In this document: positions 7,025-13,891 of the stretch, one piece after another
Numbering within the stretch: the stretch's first letter is position 1
Layout: every line of letters begins with the position of its first letter
Source of the DNA: DATMER01 sp035536935
GTDB taxonomy: Bacteria > Acidobacteriota > Thermoanaerobaculia > Multivoradales > UBA5704
Direction of reading: 5' to 3'
Assembly (NCBI GenBank): GCA_035536935.1
Contig: DATLNC010000095.1
Location: 1 to 50,680, forward strand
Length of the DNA: 50,680 nucleotides
Notes under the pieces: model-generated
The model's input: only the letters and a program-made list of their open reading frames with translations
Told to the model about the DNA's origin: nothing
Databases searched by the model: none
Translations under genes and position numbers: made by a program

Positions 7025-8353
7025 TCACTCGCCGCGGGGGTTCGGCTCCTCGTTGCCATCGGGGTAGAGGCCGACCAGGGTCACGACCTTGCCGCTCGCA
7101 TCGCGCTCGAAGCGGATGCGGAAATCGTCGAGATCGCCCACCAGGAAGCGGTCCTGGCCGACCGGCTGGAGCCGCATCCTGCGTCCCTTCCCGCGCTGAT
7201 ACCAGAGAGCGCCATCCTCCACGCTGATCGTGCGCGGGCCATAGGTGCCGGCGAAAGCCTGCAGCTCGGCTGCGGAGAGGGAGGCAGGCTTGCGCCGGTC
7301 CTCCAGCACGCCGCGCACGAACTCCAGCTCCGATTTCTGCACGGGGTCGGTGGTCTTCTCCGCCACGGCAGCCAGGGCGCGCGCGTGCGCTACCTCGAGC
7401 GCCTCCGCCATCGGCACCTTGACGTCGGGCTCGACGCCGGTCCCCTCCCAGTTCGTGCCGCTGATCGGATTGATCGCCCGGCCGAACGGGAGGCTCACGG
7501 CGACCGGGTAGCCCTTGACCTCGTGGATGTCGACCGGATGGGCGCCGCCGCCGGTCGTCTCTCCGACGATCGTCCCACGCTTCAGGTTCTTCAGGTTGTA
7601 GGTGAACTCCTCGGCGGCCGAGAAGGTGCGCCCGCTGGTGAGGACGAAGACCGGCACCTTGGGCATCCGTGTGCCGGGCACCCACGCGTTCGTCCAGAAC
7701 TGCTCCGTGCGGTCTCCCTTGCGGATGTAGAAGCTGTTGAGGTGGGTGGGCTCGCCCTCCAGCAGGTAGCTGATGAGGAGCTGGATCATGCTGGGGCTGC
7801 CGCCGCCGTTGTCGCGCAGGTCGAAGATCAGCGCGTCGCTGCCGGACAGGAAATTCATCGCCGCGATCGCGGTCGCGCCACCGAGATCGGCCTGCGCGAA
7901 GCAGTCGAGCTTGAGGTACCCGACGTTGCCGGGCAGCCGCTCGACCTTGCGGAAGCAGTAGTTGTCACGCCGGAGCTGAGCCTCGTAGCGCGCCTGCTGC
8001 TCGGGGGTCGGTCCCGTATCCCCGCTGGGCGGGTCGGGGTTCCAACCCACGCGCAGGTGGAGGTCGTGGCTGACCGACTGCAGGTCCTCGGTCAGCTTCT
8101 GCGTGAACGTGTCCATGGTGCCTAGGCGGTCGTAGGCGCCGCTCTCGAGCTGGCGCCGCACGTGCTCTTCCATCTTCTTCGCGGTCTCGGGGAAGACGTA
8201 GATCTCGTTCAGCGCGGCAGCGATGTCGTCGATGATCGCGGCGCGGTCCTGCGCGTTGACGGCAGGCGGAGCCGGCGGGGCAGCCAGCGCCGGCATGGCG
8301 GCCAAGGCGGCCATAGCGAGCACGAAGAGGTATTGGAGGAGCGGCTTTCTCAC
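7025..8353 (-). CDS. S41-family (tail-specific/IRBP-like) serine protease, exported
   Basis: A 442-residue protein with signal peptide MRKPLLQYLFVLAMAALAAM. The helical N-terminal bundle (AAIIDDIAAALNEIYVFPE) is typical of IRBP/S41B proteins. The catalytic core contains IFDLRDNGGGSPSMIQLL and VLTSGRTFSAAEEFTY, whose serine near residue 246 is the nucleophile. GETTGGGAHPV and the GxGVEPDV tail motif follow. A small C-terminal beta domain (TYGPRTISVEDGALWYQ) resembles domains found in S41 and beta-lactamase-like proteins. It acts in the periplasm or at the cell surface, with unknown substrate. Its start overlaps the stop of the MarR gene by 4 nt, so the two are co-translated. Confidence 0.9.
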   Translation of the reverse strand: MRKPLLQYLFVLAMAALAAMPALAAPPAPPAVNAQDRAAIIDDIAAALNEIYVFPETAKKMEEHVRRQLESGAYDRLGTMDTFTQKLTEDLQSVSHDLHLRVGWNPDPPSGDTGPTPEQQARYEAQLRRDNYCFRKVERLPGNVGYLKLDCFAQADLGGATAIAAMNFLSGSDALIFDLRDNGGGSPSMIQLLISYLLEGEPTHLNSFYIRKGDRTEQFWTNAWVPGTRMPKVPVFVLTSGRTFSAAEEFTYNLKNLKRGTIVGETTGGGAHPVDIHEVKGYPVAVSLPFGRAINPISGTNWEGTGVEPDVKVPMAEALEVAHARALAAVAEKTTDPVQKSELEFVRGVLEDRRKPASLSAAELQAFAGTYGPRTISVEDGALWYQRGKGRRMRLQPVGQDRFLVGDLDDFRIRFERDASGKVVTLVGLYPDGNEEPNPRGE

Positions 8354-8859
8354 GGCAGGGTCTCCTTTAAATGATCGGATTGCTTGACGATTCGGGCGCG
8401 CAGGCGGTCGTCCATCGAGCGGACGGAGAGCCGCTCTTCGACCGCGACGATGGCGGCGAGGAGGTCGTGACCCGATTCGGCGACCAGCTCGGCGGTGGCG
8501 GCGCGGACCTCCTCCCAGAGTGGCTGCAGCCGCGCGATCGTCGCCTCCCCCTCCGCGGTCAGGGCGAGCAGCCGGCGCCGGCCGTCCCGGGGATCCTGCT
8601 GCGACCCGAGCAACCCCTGCTCCTCCATCTCCTGCGCGATCTGCGCGATGGCGGTATGGGTGAGGCCGAGAGTCCCGGCGAGCTGCACGATGGAGAGAGG
8701 CGAAGTGCGGTAGAGCGCGATGAGCACCGGGAACCAGCGCGCCCGGAAGCTCTCGGCCTGCTCGGCGTAGACCTCGGAAACCTGGGACTGGAGGAGCTCG
8801 CCGAGGCGCTTCAGGCGGGAGGCGAGGGCAAGGTGTCCGAGCTCACCGAAGAGGTCCAT
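8350..8859 (-). CDS. MarR-family transcriptional regulator
   Basis: A 169-residue protein with a winged helix at residues about 45-105: LSIVQLAGTLGLTHTAIAQI is the helix-turn-helix, and QQDPRDGRRRLLALT is the wing with the characteristic DxRxxR(R)LLxLT motif. Helices on either side provide the dimer interface. It overlaps the S41 protease gene by 4 nt (ATGA), so it probably controls a unit that includes that protease and itself. I did not find a convincing palindromic operator in the 93-bp gap upstream. Confidence 0.9.
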   Translation of the reverse strand: MDLFGELGHLALASRLKRLGELLQSQVSEVYAEQAESFRARWFPVLIALYRTSPLSIVQLAGTLGLTHTAIAQIAQEMEEQGLLGSQQDPRDGRRRLLALTAEGEATIARLQPLWEEVRAATAELVAESGHDLLAAIVAVEERLSVRSMDDRLRARIVKQSDHLKETLP

Positions 8860-8952
8860 GAGGAGGACGTACGGGAAAATAGGAAAGAGGTTTCAGATCT
8901 CGGGCTAACCACAGGGTAGCTGTCTCCAACGAGCGGGTAGGCAGCCCCGGAG

Positions 8953-10305
8953 CTACTTGATCTTCTTCACATCCATATCTATGCCGACCTGGCGCAGGAT
9001 CAGGTGCGTCACTCTTCCGTTCGCGTCTTTGACAAACATGAGTTGTATGTCCGCCTCCTTGAGGAAGAACGACGTCTCCGATTCGGCAAAGAGCTCAGCG
9101 CGCCGTTGACCCGTCGCCTGCATCCAGAGCTTGTCCCCCTCGCGGGATAAGGTGAGCACGAAACCGGGCCTGACCTCGTACTCGCCGAGGTAGGGATCAA
9201 AGGTCTTCGGATCCACGGGAATGGCGGTGTGTTCGACGGCCGCAAGCTCGGGATGGTACAGGCTCACGACGCCGTTCGCGATCGTATCCACGGGCGCCCC
9301 GGCAAGGTTCGCCAGCACGATGACCGTCAGCTTCTTGTCGACCCAGCGTGCGATGTGCGTGGAGAAGCCCTGCCATCCCCCGCCATGCCGGATGACGCGG
9401 TGTCCGCGCATCTCGCCGAACCTCCAGCCGAACCCATACTGCACGGTCTTTCCGTTGTTGAGCGTGGCCGGCGTCCACATCAGATCGAGCGAATCCCGCT
9501 TGAGCAGCTTGTCCGAGTAGAGCGCCGCGTCCCACTTCGCCATGTCGAGCACGGTCAGATAGAGAGAGCCATCGGCGGTCGTGTTGAGCTTCGGCGCAAC
9601 CCATTCCTGATTCTTCAACTCGCCTTGCACGAGGCGATAGCCGGCGGCGCGGTTCGGGATGATGTCGGCTTCGTCGATGACGCGCGCCGTCGTCATGCCG
9701 AGCGGCCCGAAGATCTTCTCGCGGAGCAGGTCGCCGTAGAACTTCCCGGAAACCTTGTGAATGAGGATGCCGAGCGTCATATAGCCGGGATTGCTGTAGT
9801 TCCATTGTTCGCCGGGTTGAAAGTCGAGCGGGAGCGCGGCGATCTGCTGCAACAGTTCATCCTCGGTATAATCCTGGCGCATGTTCATTTTTTCATAGAG
9901 GCTGTCCGAGATTCCCGACGTGTGTGTCAGCAGGTGGCGCACGGTGATGTCCCGCCAGCTTGCCGGCGCCTCGTGAATGTGCTTCGCGATGCGGTCGTCC
10001 AGGCTCAGCTTGCCCTCCTCGACCAGCATCATCGCGAGCGTCGCGGTGAACTGCTTGCCGATCGAGCCGGATTGATAGATGGTCTCCGGGGTGGCGGCGA
10101 CGTTCAACTCGACATTCGACAGCCCGTAGCCCTTCGCCTGGAGGATCTCTCCATCGCGGACGACGGCAAGGGAGAGGCCGGGGATCTTGTGCCGCTCCAT
10201 CTCAGTCTTGATGTAGTCGTCAACCTTGTCGGCTGAAGCCGAAGACGCGATGAAGAAGGCGAGCCCTATCAGAACAATGGCAGCCGATGCGCGGCGGTGA
10301 TTCAT
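8953..10305 (-). CDS. Serine hydrolase of the beta-lactamase / class C fold, exported
   Basis: A 450-residue protein with signal peptide ending near SSASA. The active site is complete: S81-x-x-K84 in YQSGSIGKQF, the Tyr-x-Asn motif in QWNYSNPGYM, and HGGGWQG as the third (K/H-x-G) motif. LTHTSGISD is also typical of this family. The C-terminal domain (about 350-450, YLGEYEVRPGFVLTLSREGD) is the DUF3471-like beta-barrel found in peptidase-like members. Likely a D-aminopeptidase, esterase or carboxypeptidase in the periplasm; true beta-lactamase activity is not implied. It stands alone, downstream of a hypothetical gene on the same strand. Confidence 0.9.
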   Translation of the reverse strand: MNHRRASAAIVLIGLAFFIASSASADKVDDYIKTEMERHKIPGLSLAVVRDGEILQAKGYGLSNVELNVAATPETIYQSGSIGKQFTATLAMMLVEEGKLSLDDRIAKHIHEAPASWRDITVRHLLTHTSGISDSLYEKMNMRQDYTEDELLQQIAALPLDFQPGEQWNYSNPGYMTLGILIHKVSGKFYGDLLREKIFGPLGMTTARVIDEADIIPNRAAGYRLVQGELKNQEWVAPKLNTTADGSLYLTVLDMAKWDAALYSDKLLKRDSLDLMWTPATLNNGKTVQYGFGWRFGEMRGHRVIRHGGGWQGFSTHIARWVDKKLTVIVLANLAGAPVDTIANGVVSLYHPELAAVEHTAIPVDPKTFDPYLGEYEVRPGFVLTLSREGDKLWMQATGQRRAELFAESETSFFLKEADIQLMFVKDANGRVTHLILRQVGIDMDVKKIK

Positions 10306-10348
10306 GGAGCGTTCCTTTCCGGTGAAGATCTCTTGAGTCTACCGGATC

Positions 10349-11353
10349 TCACCCGGGCTTGTAACGCTCCATGTTCCGCCAGTCCACGTTGCTGCCCGGA
10401 CGCGGGTCGTACATGGGATTGTTGGAGAGGATGACCTGGCCCTGGGGATTCACCCACTGCTGCTGGTAGCCCGCGGGCACCTCGACCGTGTGCGAGTCGA
10501 ACGGGTTCTTGAACGTCTCGATCCCGCCGAGGACCTCGCGCAGGGCGAAGCTCTGGCGATCCTGGGCGGCCTGCCGCTCCGCCCAGACCTGCCTGTGCGC
10601 CTGGCTCAGCTCCTCCCGGTACTGGCGCACGAGGTGGCCCCACTGTGCGGTGCGGATGATCGTATCGTTCACATTCTTCCGGAAGAGGTCCCTTACATAG
10701 TCGCGGGTCGCCTCCCAGTCGAGGCTGAACCGCACCGACCGCACAGGCACCGAGAGGATCGGCCGCATCCGGTCCAGCTCGCCGGCCGGAGCGCGCATCG
10801 CATACCCTTCGCCCCACCACATCGTGATGGCGCCCGGCGGGTCGCACACGAGAGTGACGTACACGTCCTCCTCCCACGCGCGGCCGCCCCATTCATAGGC
10901 ATGGCGCAGCCGCGTCACCCGCACGCCCCGCCGGTCGCCGAGGGTGCGCCAGACCGCTTCGGCGTACTTCGGCAGATCCTCCACCTGGACGACCCGCGCG
11001 TGCGCCAGGTGCTGCAGCGGGCCGGGCAGGTAGAACAGCCGCACGAACTCGAAAGCGTCGCGCGGAGGGGGGTACAGCACCGATCCCAGCCAGTTCGTGC
11101 CCGGCGCCATCGGAACCGCCTGCTGCATCGCCCAGACGAACTGCTGCACCGGCAGCATGAAGACCGACGCGCCCGTGACCGGATCGGTCACCTGCGCGAG
11201 GAAGTTGACCTGGAGCGCGAACGTCGGCATCCAGTAGAACCCGCCCGTGAGGGTCCAGCCCTCCGGCACCAGGAGAGAAGCGCCCTCGATGTTGTCGACT
11301 TGCGGGTCGCGCACCCCGACCCTGTTGAAGATCATCTCCCGCTGTGAGTCCAT
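10349..11353 (-). CDS. Hypothetical 334-residue soluble protein
   Basis: No family recognised. The start at 11353 is well supported: GGAGGTGA lies 5-6 nt upstream of the ATG, even though the frame is open further upstream through a GNAT remnant. The product is rich in Trp, Arg and Gln. Its N-terminal half shows alternating beta-strand hydrophobics (GASLLVPEGWTLTGGFYWMP, SVFMLPVQQFVWAM), and a helical region with many Gln/Arg residues follows (REELSQAHRQVWAERQAAQD). It ends in a polar tail with YQQQWVNPQGQVI. No signal peptide or membrane segment is evident, so a cytoplasmic location is likely. Confidence 0.75.
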   Translation of the reverse strand: MDSQREMIFNRVGVRDPQVDNIEGASLLVPEGWTLTGGFYWMPTFALQVNFLAQVTDPVTGASVFMLPVQQFVWAMQQAVPMAPGTNWLGSVLYPPPRDAFEFVRLFYLPGPLQHLAHARVVQVEDLPKYAEAVWRTLGDRRGVRVTRLRHAYEWGGRAWEEDVYVTLVCDPPGAITMWWGEGYAMRAPAGELDRMRPILSVPVRSVRFSLDWEATRDYVRDLFRKNVNDTIIRTAQWGHLVRQYREELSQAHRQVWAERQAAQDRQSFALREVLGGIETFKNPFDSHTVEVPAGYQQQWVNPQGQVILSNNPMYDPRPGSNVDWRNMERYKPG

Positions 11354-11398
11354 GGCTGTCACCTCCGCTTCATGTGTGACCGAGCGGGCGTTGCATTT

Positions 11399-11476
11399 GC
11401 CCTCGGGCCAGAGAGCATGACGCATCTCGCGCCAGAGTCGAGCGTCGTCGGGCCGGGCTGCGCGGATCGAAACCAC
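11399..11476 (-). pseudogene. N-terminal remnant of a GNAT (aminoglycoside 6'-N-acetyltransferase-like) gene
   Basis: From the GTG at 11476 the minus strand encodes SIRAARPDDARLWREMRHAL followed by WPEG. This is the typical first beta-strand and helix of AAC(6')-type GNAT acetyltransferases (IRxAxPxDAxxWxxMRxALWP). The similarity stops abruptly after about 26 codons, and the frame runs without a stop into the downstream hypothetical gene. The rest of the acetyltransferase is absent, so this is a truncated relic. Confidence 0.55.
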
Positions 11477-11547
11477 GTCCCGACTCTACCCGACGGCGCC
11501 CTGACAGCGATAAGCTCCACCGGGTTTCAACGAGAGGAGGGCCCGCC

Positions 11548-12006
11548 ATGCGTCTCAAGACGCTTCCCAGCAATCTGACCGCGGCCTTGCTGGCCGCCGC
11601 GTTTCCCTTCCTGATCTCCGCCTGCGCCGACCGGAACGGCAAGGCGGATCATCAGTCCGACGCCACAGAGGTCGCCACCCGCACGGGCATCAAGTACGTC
11701 GACCTCGAGGTCGGCAAGGGCCCGGAGGCCACGCCGGGCAAGACCGTCGAGGTCCACTACACCGGCTGGCTCGAGGACGGCACCAAATTCGATTCGAGCC
11801 TCGACCGCCAGGAGCCGTTCACCTTCCGGCTCGGCGCCGGAGAGGTCATCGAGGGCTGGGACCAGGGAGTCGCCGGCATGAAGGTGGGCGGCAAGCGCAA
11901 GCTGACCATTCCCCCCGAGCTCGGCTACGGAGATGAGGGAAGCGGCGGAGTGATCCCTCCCGGGGCCACTCTGATCTTCGAGGTCAAGCTGCTCGGCGTA
12001 CAGTGA
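11548..12006 (+). CDS. FKBP-type peptidyl-prolyl isomerase, lipoprotein
   Basis: A 152-residue protein, the third FKBP in the window. The N-terminus ends in LISAC, a good lipobox, so the protein is predicted to be lipid-anchored, unlike its two relatives at 3.9-4.8 kb. The domain is complete: VEVHYTGWLEDGTKFDSS, VIEGWDQGVAGMKVGGKRK, IPPELGYGDEGSGGVIPPGA, LIFEVKLLG. GAGAGGAGGGCCCGCC precedes the ATG. It is divergent from the hypothetical gene at 10.3-11.4 kb, with the promoter presumably in 11477-11547. Confidence 0.93.
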   Translation: MRLKTLPSNLTAALLAAAFPFLISACADRNGKADHQSDATEVATRTGIKYVDLEVGKGPEATPGKTVEVHYTGWLEDGTKFDSSLDRQEPFTFRLGAGEVIEGWDQGVAGMKVGGKRKLTIPPELGYGDEGSGGVIPPGATLIFEVKLLGVQ

Positions 12007-12093
12007 GCCGGCTGGTGAGATAGCAGAGCTCTTCGCGGCGACTTCGCGGCCTTCAGCCTGACGCGGAAGAGGCTCTGGTAAATGATCCCGGAT

Positions 12094-12124
12094 CTCCGCC
12101 GGGAGGCCGCGCCTCCTGGCGGAG
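12094..12124 (+). promoter_or_regulatory. Stable hairpin just upstream of the methyltransferase start
   Basis: CTCCGCCGGGAGGC and GCCTCCTGGCGGAG pair at 13 of 14 positions around a 3-nt loop, 13 nt before the ATG at 12138. No T-run follows, and no clear ribosome-binding site lies between hairpin and start. It may end the FKBP transcript or control translation of the methyltransferase. Confidence 0.4.
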
Positions 12125-12137
12125 TATCCTTCCCGCC

Positions 12138-12761
12138 ATGGAACTCCGTGAGCAACTGGGCGACATCGACATCTACCTGCTCGACCAACTGTTGAAGGGG
12201 CGGCTCACGCCGGACATGAGCATCCTGGATGCGGGCTGCGGCGGCGGACGGAACCTCGTGTACTTCCTCCGCGAGGGCTACCCGGTCTTCGCCGTTGACG
12301 AAAACCCCCGGGCCGTGGCCCAGGTCCGTGCCCTCGCGACTCAGCTCGCACCGGAGCTTCCGCCGGAGAGCTTCAAGGTCTCCGACCTGTCGGAGATCCC
12401 CTTTCCGGACGAGCGCTTCGACGCGGTGATCTGCAGCGCGGTGCTCCATTTCGCCCGGGACGAGGCGCAGTTCGGCCGAATGCTCGGCGAGATGTGGCGT
12501 GTCCTCAGACCCGGCGGCCTCTTCTTTGCCCGCCTGGCTTCGACGATCGGGATCGAGCCGCTCGTCCGGCCCCTCCAAGGGAGACGCTACCACCTCCCGG
12601 ACGGCTCGGAGCGCTTCCTCGTGGACGAGGCGATGCTTGTTCGCTTGGCTGAACAGCTCGGTGGAAGCTGGATCGAGCCGCTGAAGACCACTGTGGTCCA
12701 GAACCAGAGATCCATGAGCACGTGGGTGCTGCGGAAGGGCGGCGTGCCGCGCACGGGCTGA
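12138..12761 (+). CDS. Class I SAM-dependent methyltransferase
   Basis: A 207-residue methyltransferase with the Rossmann motif I MSILDAGCGGGRNLVYFL, motif II (VFAVDENPRAV, acidic residue binding the SAM ribose), FDAVICSAVLHFARDEAQF as motif IV, and MWRVLRPGGLFFARLAS as the strand after it. The pattern fits the tellurite-resistance/UbiE-like small-molecule group. The substrate cannot be read from the sequence. No good Shine-Dalgarno precedes the ATG. The gene converges on the S1/P1 nuclease gene, with 59 bp between stops. Confidence 0.88.
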   Translation: MELREQLGDIDIYLLDQLLKGRLTPDMSILDAGCGGGRNLVYFLREGYPVFAVDENPRAVAQVRALATQLAPELPPESFKVSDLSEIPFPDERFDAVICSAVLHFARDEAQFGRMLGEMWRVLRPGGLFFARLASTIGIEPLVRPLQGRRYHLPDGSERFLVDEAMLVRLAEQLGGSWIEPLKTTVVQNQRSMSTWVLRKGGVPRTG

Positions 12762-12820
12762 ACGAACTGGCCCCATCCGAGAGACTTGCAAGCTCCTCTA
12801 CGGCCCGTGAAGAGCTGAGC

Positions 12821-13891
12821 TCAAGGCCAGATAGTGTCGAGCAGCAGGGCGAGGTTCCGCGAAGCGCTCTCGATACGTTTCCGAATGAGAGGCGCGTTCC
12901 GGGCGTCGTAAGCGGCCTTGCCCTCCCAGTCCACACGGAACTTCCCACCGTTCAACTGGCTCGCGATCGCTATGGATTCATACGCACTGCGAGCCGCCAT
13001 GAGCGACTCGCCAGCCCAACTCGTGGCGAGGGAGAGCGGGTCGGGATTGGTATCCGGGGGATCAGCCAGGACCAATGCCGTAGAAAGGACCGTTTCACGC
13101 ACCCGCGCGACGTAACGGGAGCGGGTGCCCGCGTCCGCCACGAACCGCGGGGTCTCGAAGTTGTCGGTCTCCGCGGGTTGCGAGGCAAGGGCGTGCGCCT
13201 CGTCATGATGATGCTCGGACTCCCCTAAAGCGCTGTCCCAGTAACTGTGCAGGGATGGGTTCCCCGGCAGCGGCAGCACCAGCCGGTTGCCGCCCTGGTC
13301 GTTCCTGAGATTTCCCTTGGCCGCCTCGTCGGGATCGCGCACGAGCCGGGCGCCGGTGGGTCCGGGGATCTCTTTCAGATAGCAGCAGCCGACGTGGATG
13401 GGTTGATGGAGGTCTCCAACCAAGTGCGTCAGGAGGCGCAGGGCATTGGCTTCCGAGAAGCGGTCCGGCTGGCCGAGCAACGCACTGATGCAATGGTTGG
13501 TCATCTGCACTACGTCCTCCGGACCGGTGAACTGCGGGTAGCGCTCCCGGCTGTAGCTGTCGGCGTCAAGCGGCAGGTTCACGAAGTGCCAGGAAGCGTT
13601 GTTGCGGTTCCGCTTATCGCTCAGGAAGGCAAAGGTCTCCGGATCGTCGCTGCTGCTCGGCTCCCGGCGCTTGACCCTGTCGGCCCAGCCCGCGATGTCA
13701 CCCAGGGAACCGGCCTTCAAGAGGTCCAGGATGCGCCGCACCTGCTTCTTCGCGTGTTGCGAGGTGAGAAGGGTGCCAGCCACCTCGGCGATCAATTCAT
13801 GGCGCTCGATGCCAAAAAATTCGCGATCGAACAGGCTGGCGGTCGGACTGACCTCCGGCTGAATTGCGGAAGGAGTGTCAGGAACGGACAT
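12821..13891 (-). CDS. S1/P1-family zinc nuclease without signal peptide, last gene of the caspase operon
   Basis: A 356-residue member of the S1/P1 nucleases, which cut single-stranded DNA and RNA using a tri-zinc site. Ligand motifs are intact: FGIERH (residues 26-31, matching the family's N-terminal WGxxGH), GWADRVKR, WHFVNLPLD, THLVGDLHQPIHVG and LHSYWDSAL. Two points are odd. The family's Trp1 is replaced by Phe26, and the protein carries a 25-residue polar extension instead of a cleaved signal peptide. In characterised enzymes the free N-terminal amine of residue 1 binds zinc, so this form should be inactive or altered unless the extension is removed. It overlaps the upstream gene by 14 nt. 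Confidence 0.88.
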   Translation of the reverse strand: MSVPDTPSAIQPEVSPTASLFDREFFGIERHELIAEVAGTLLTSQHAKKQVRRILDLLKAGSLGDIAGWADRVKRREPSSSDDPETFAFLSDKRNRNNASWHFVNLPLDADSYSRERYPQFTGPEDVVQMTNHCISALLGQPDRFSEANALRLLTHLVGDLHQPIHVGCCYLKEIPGPTGARLVRDPDEAAKGNLRNDQGGNRLVLPLPGNPSLHSYWDSALGESEHHHDEAHALASQPAETDNFETPRFVADAGTRSRYVARVRETVLSTALVLADPPDTNPDPLSLATSWAGESLMAARSAYESIAIASQLNGGKFRVDWEGKAAYDARNAPLIRKRIESASRNLALLLDTIWP

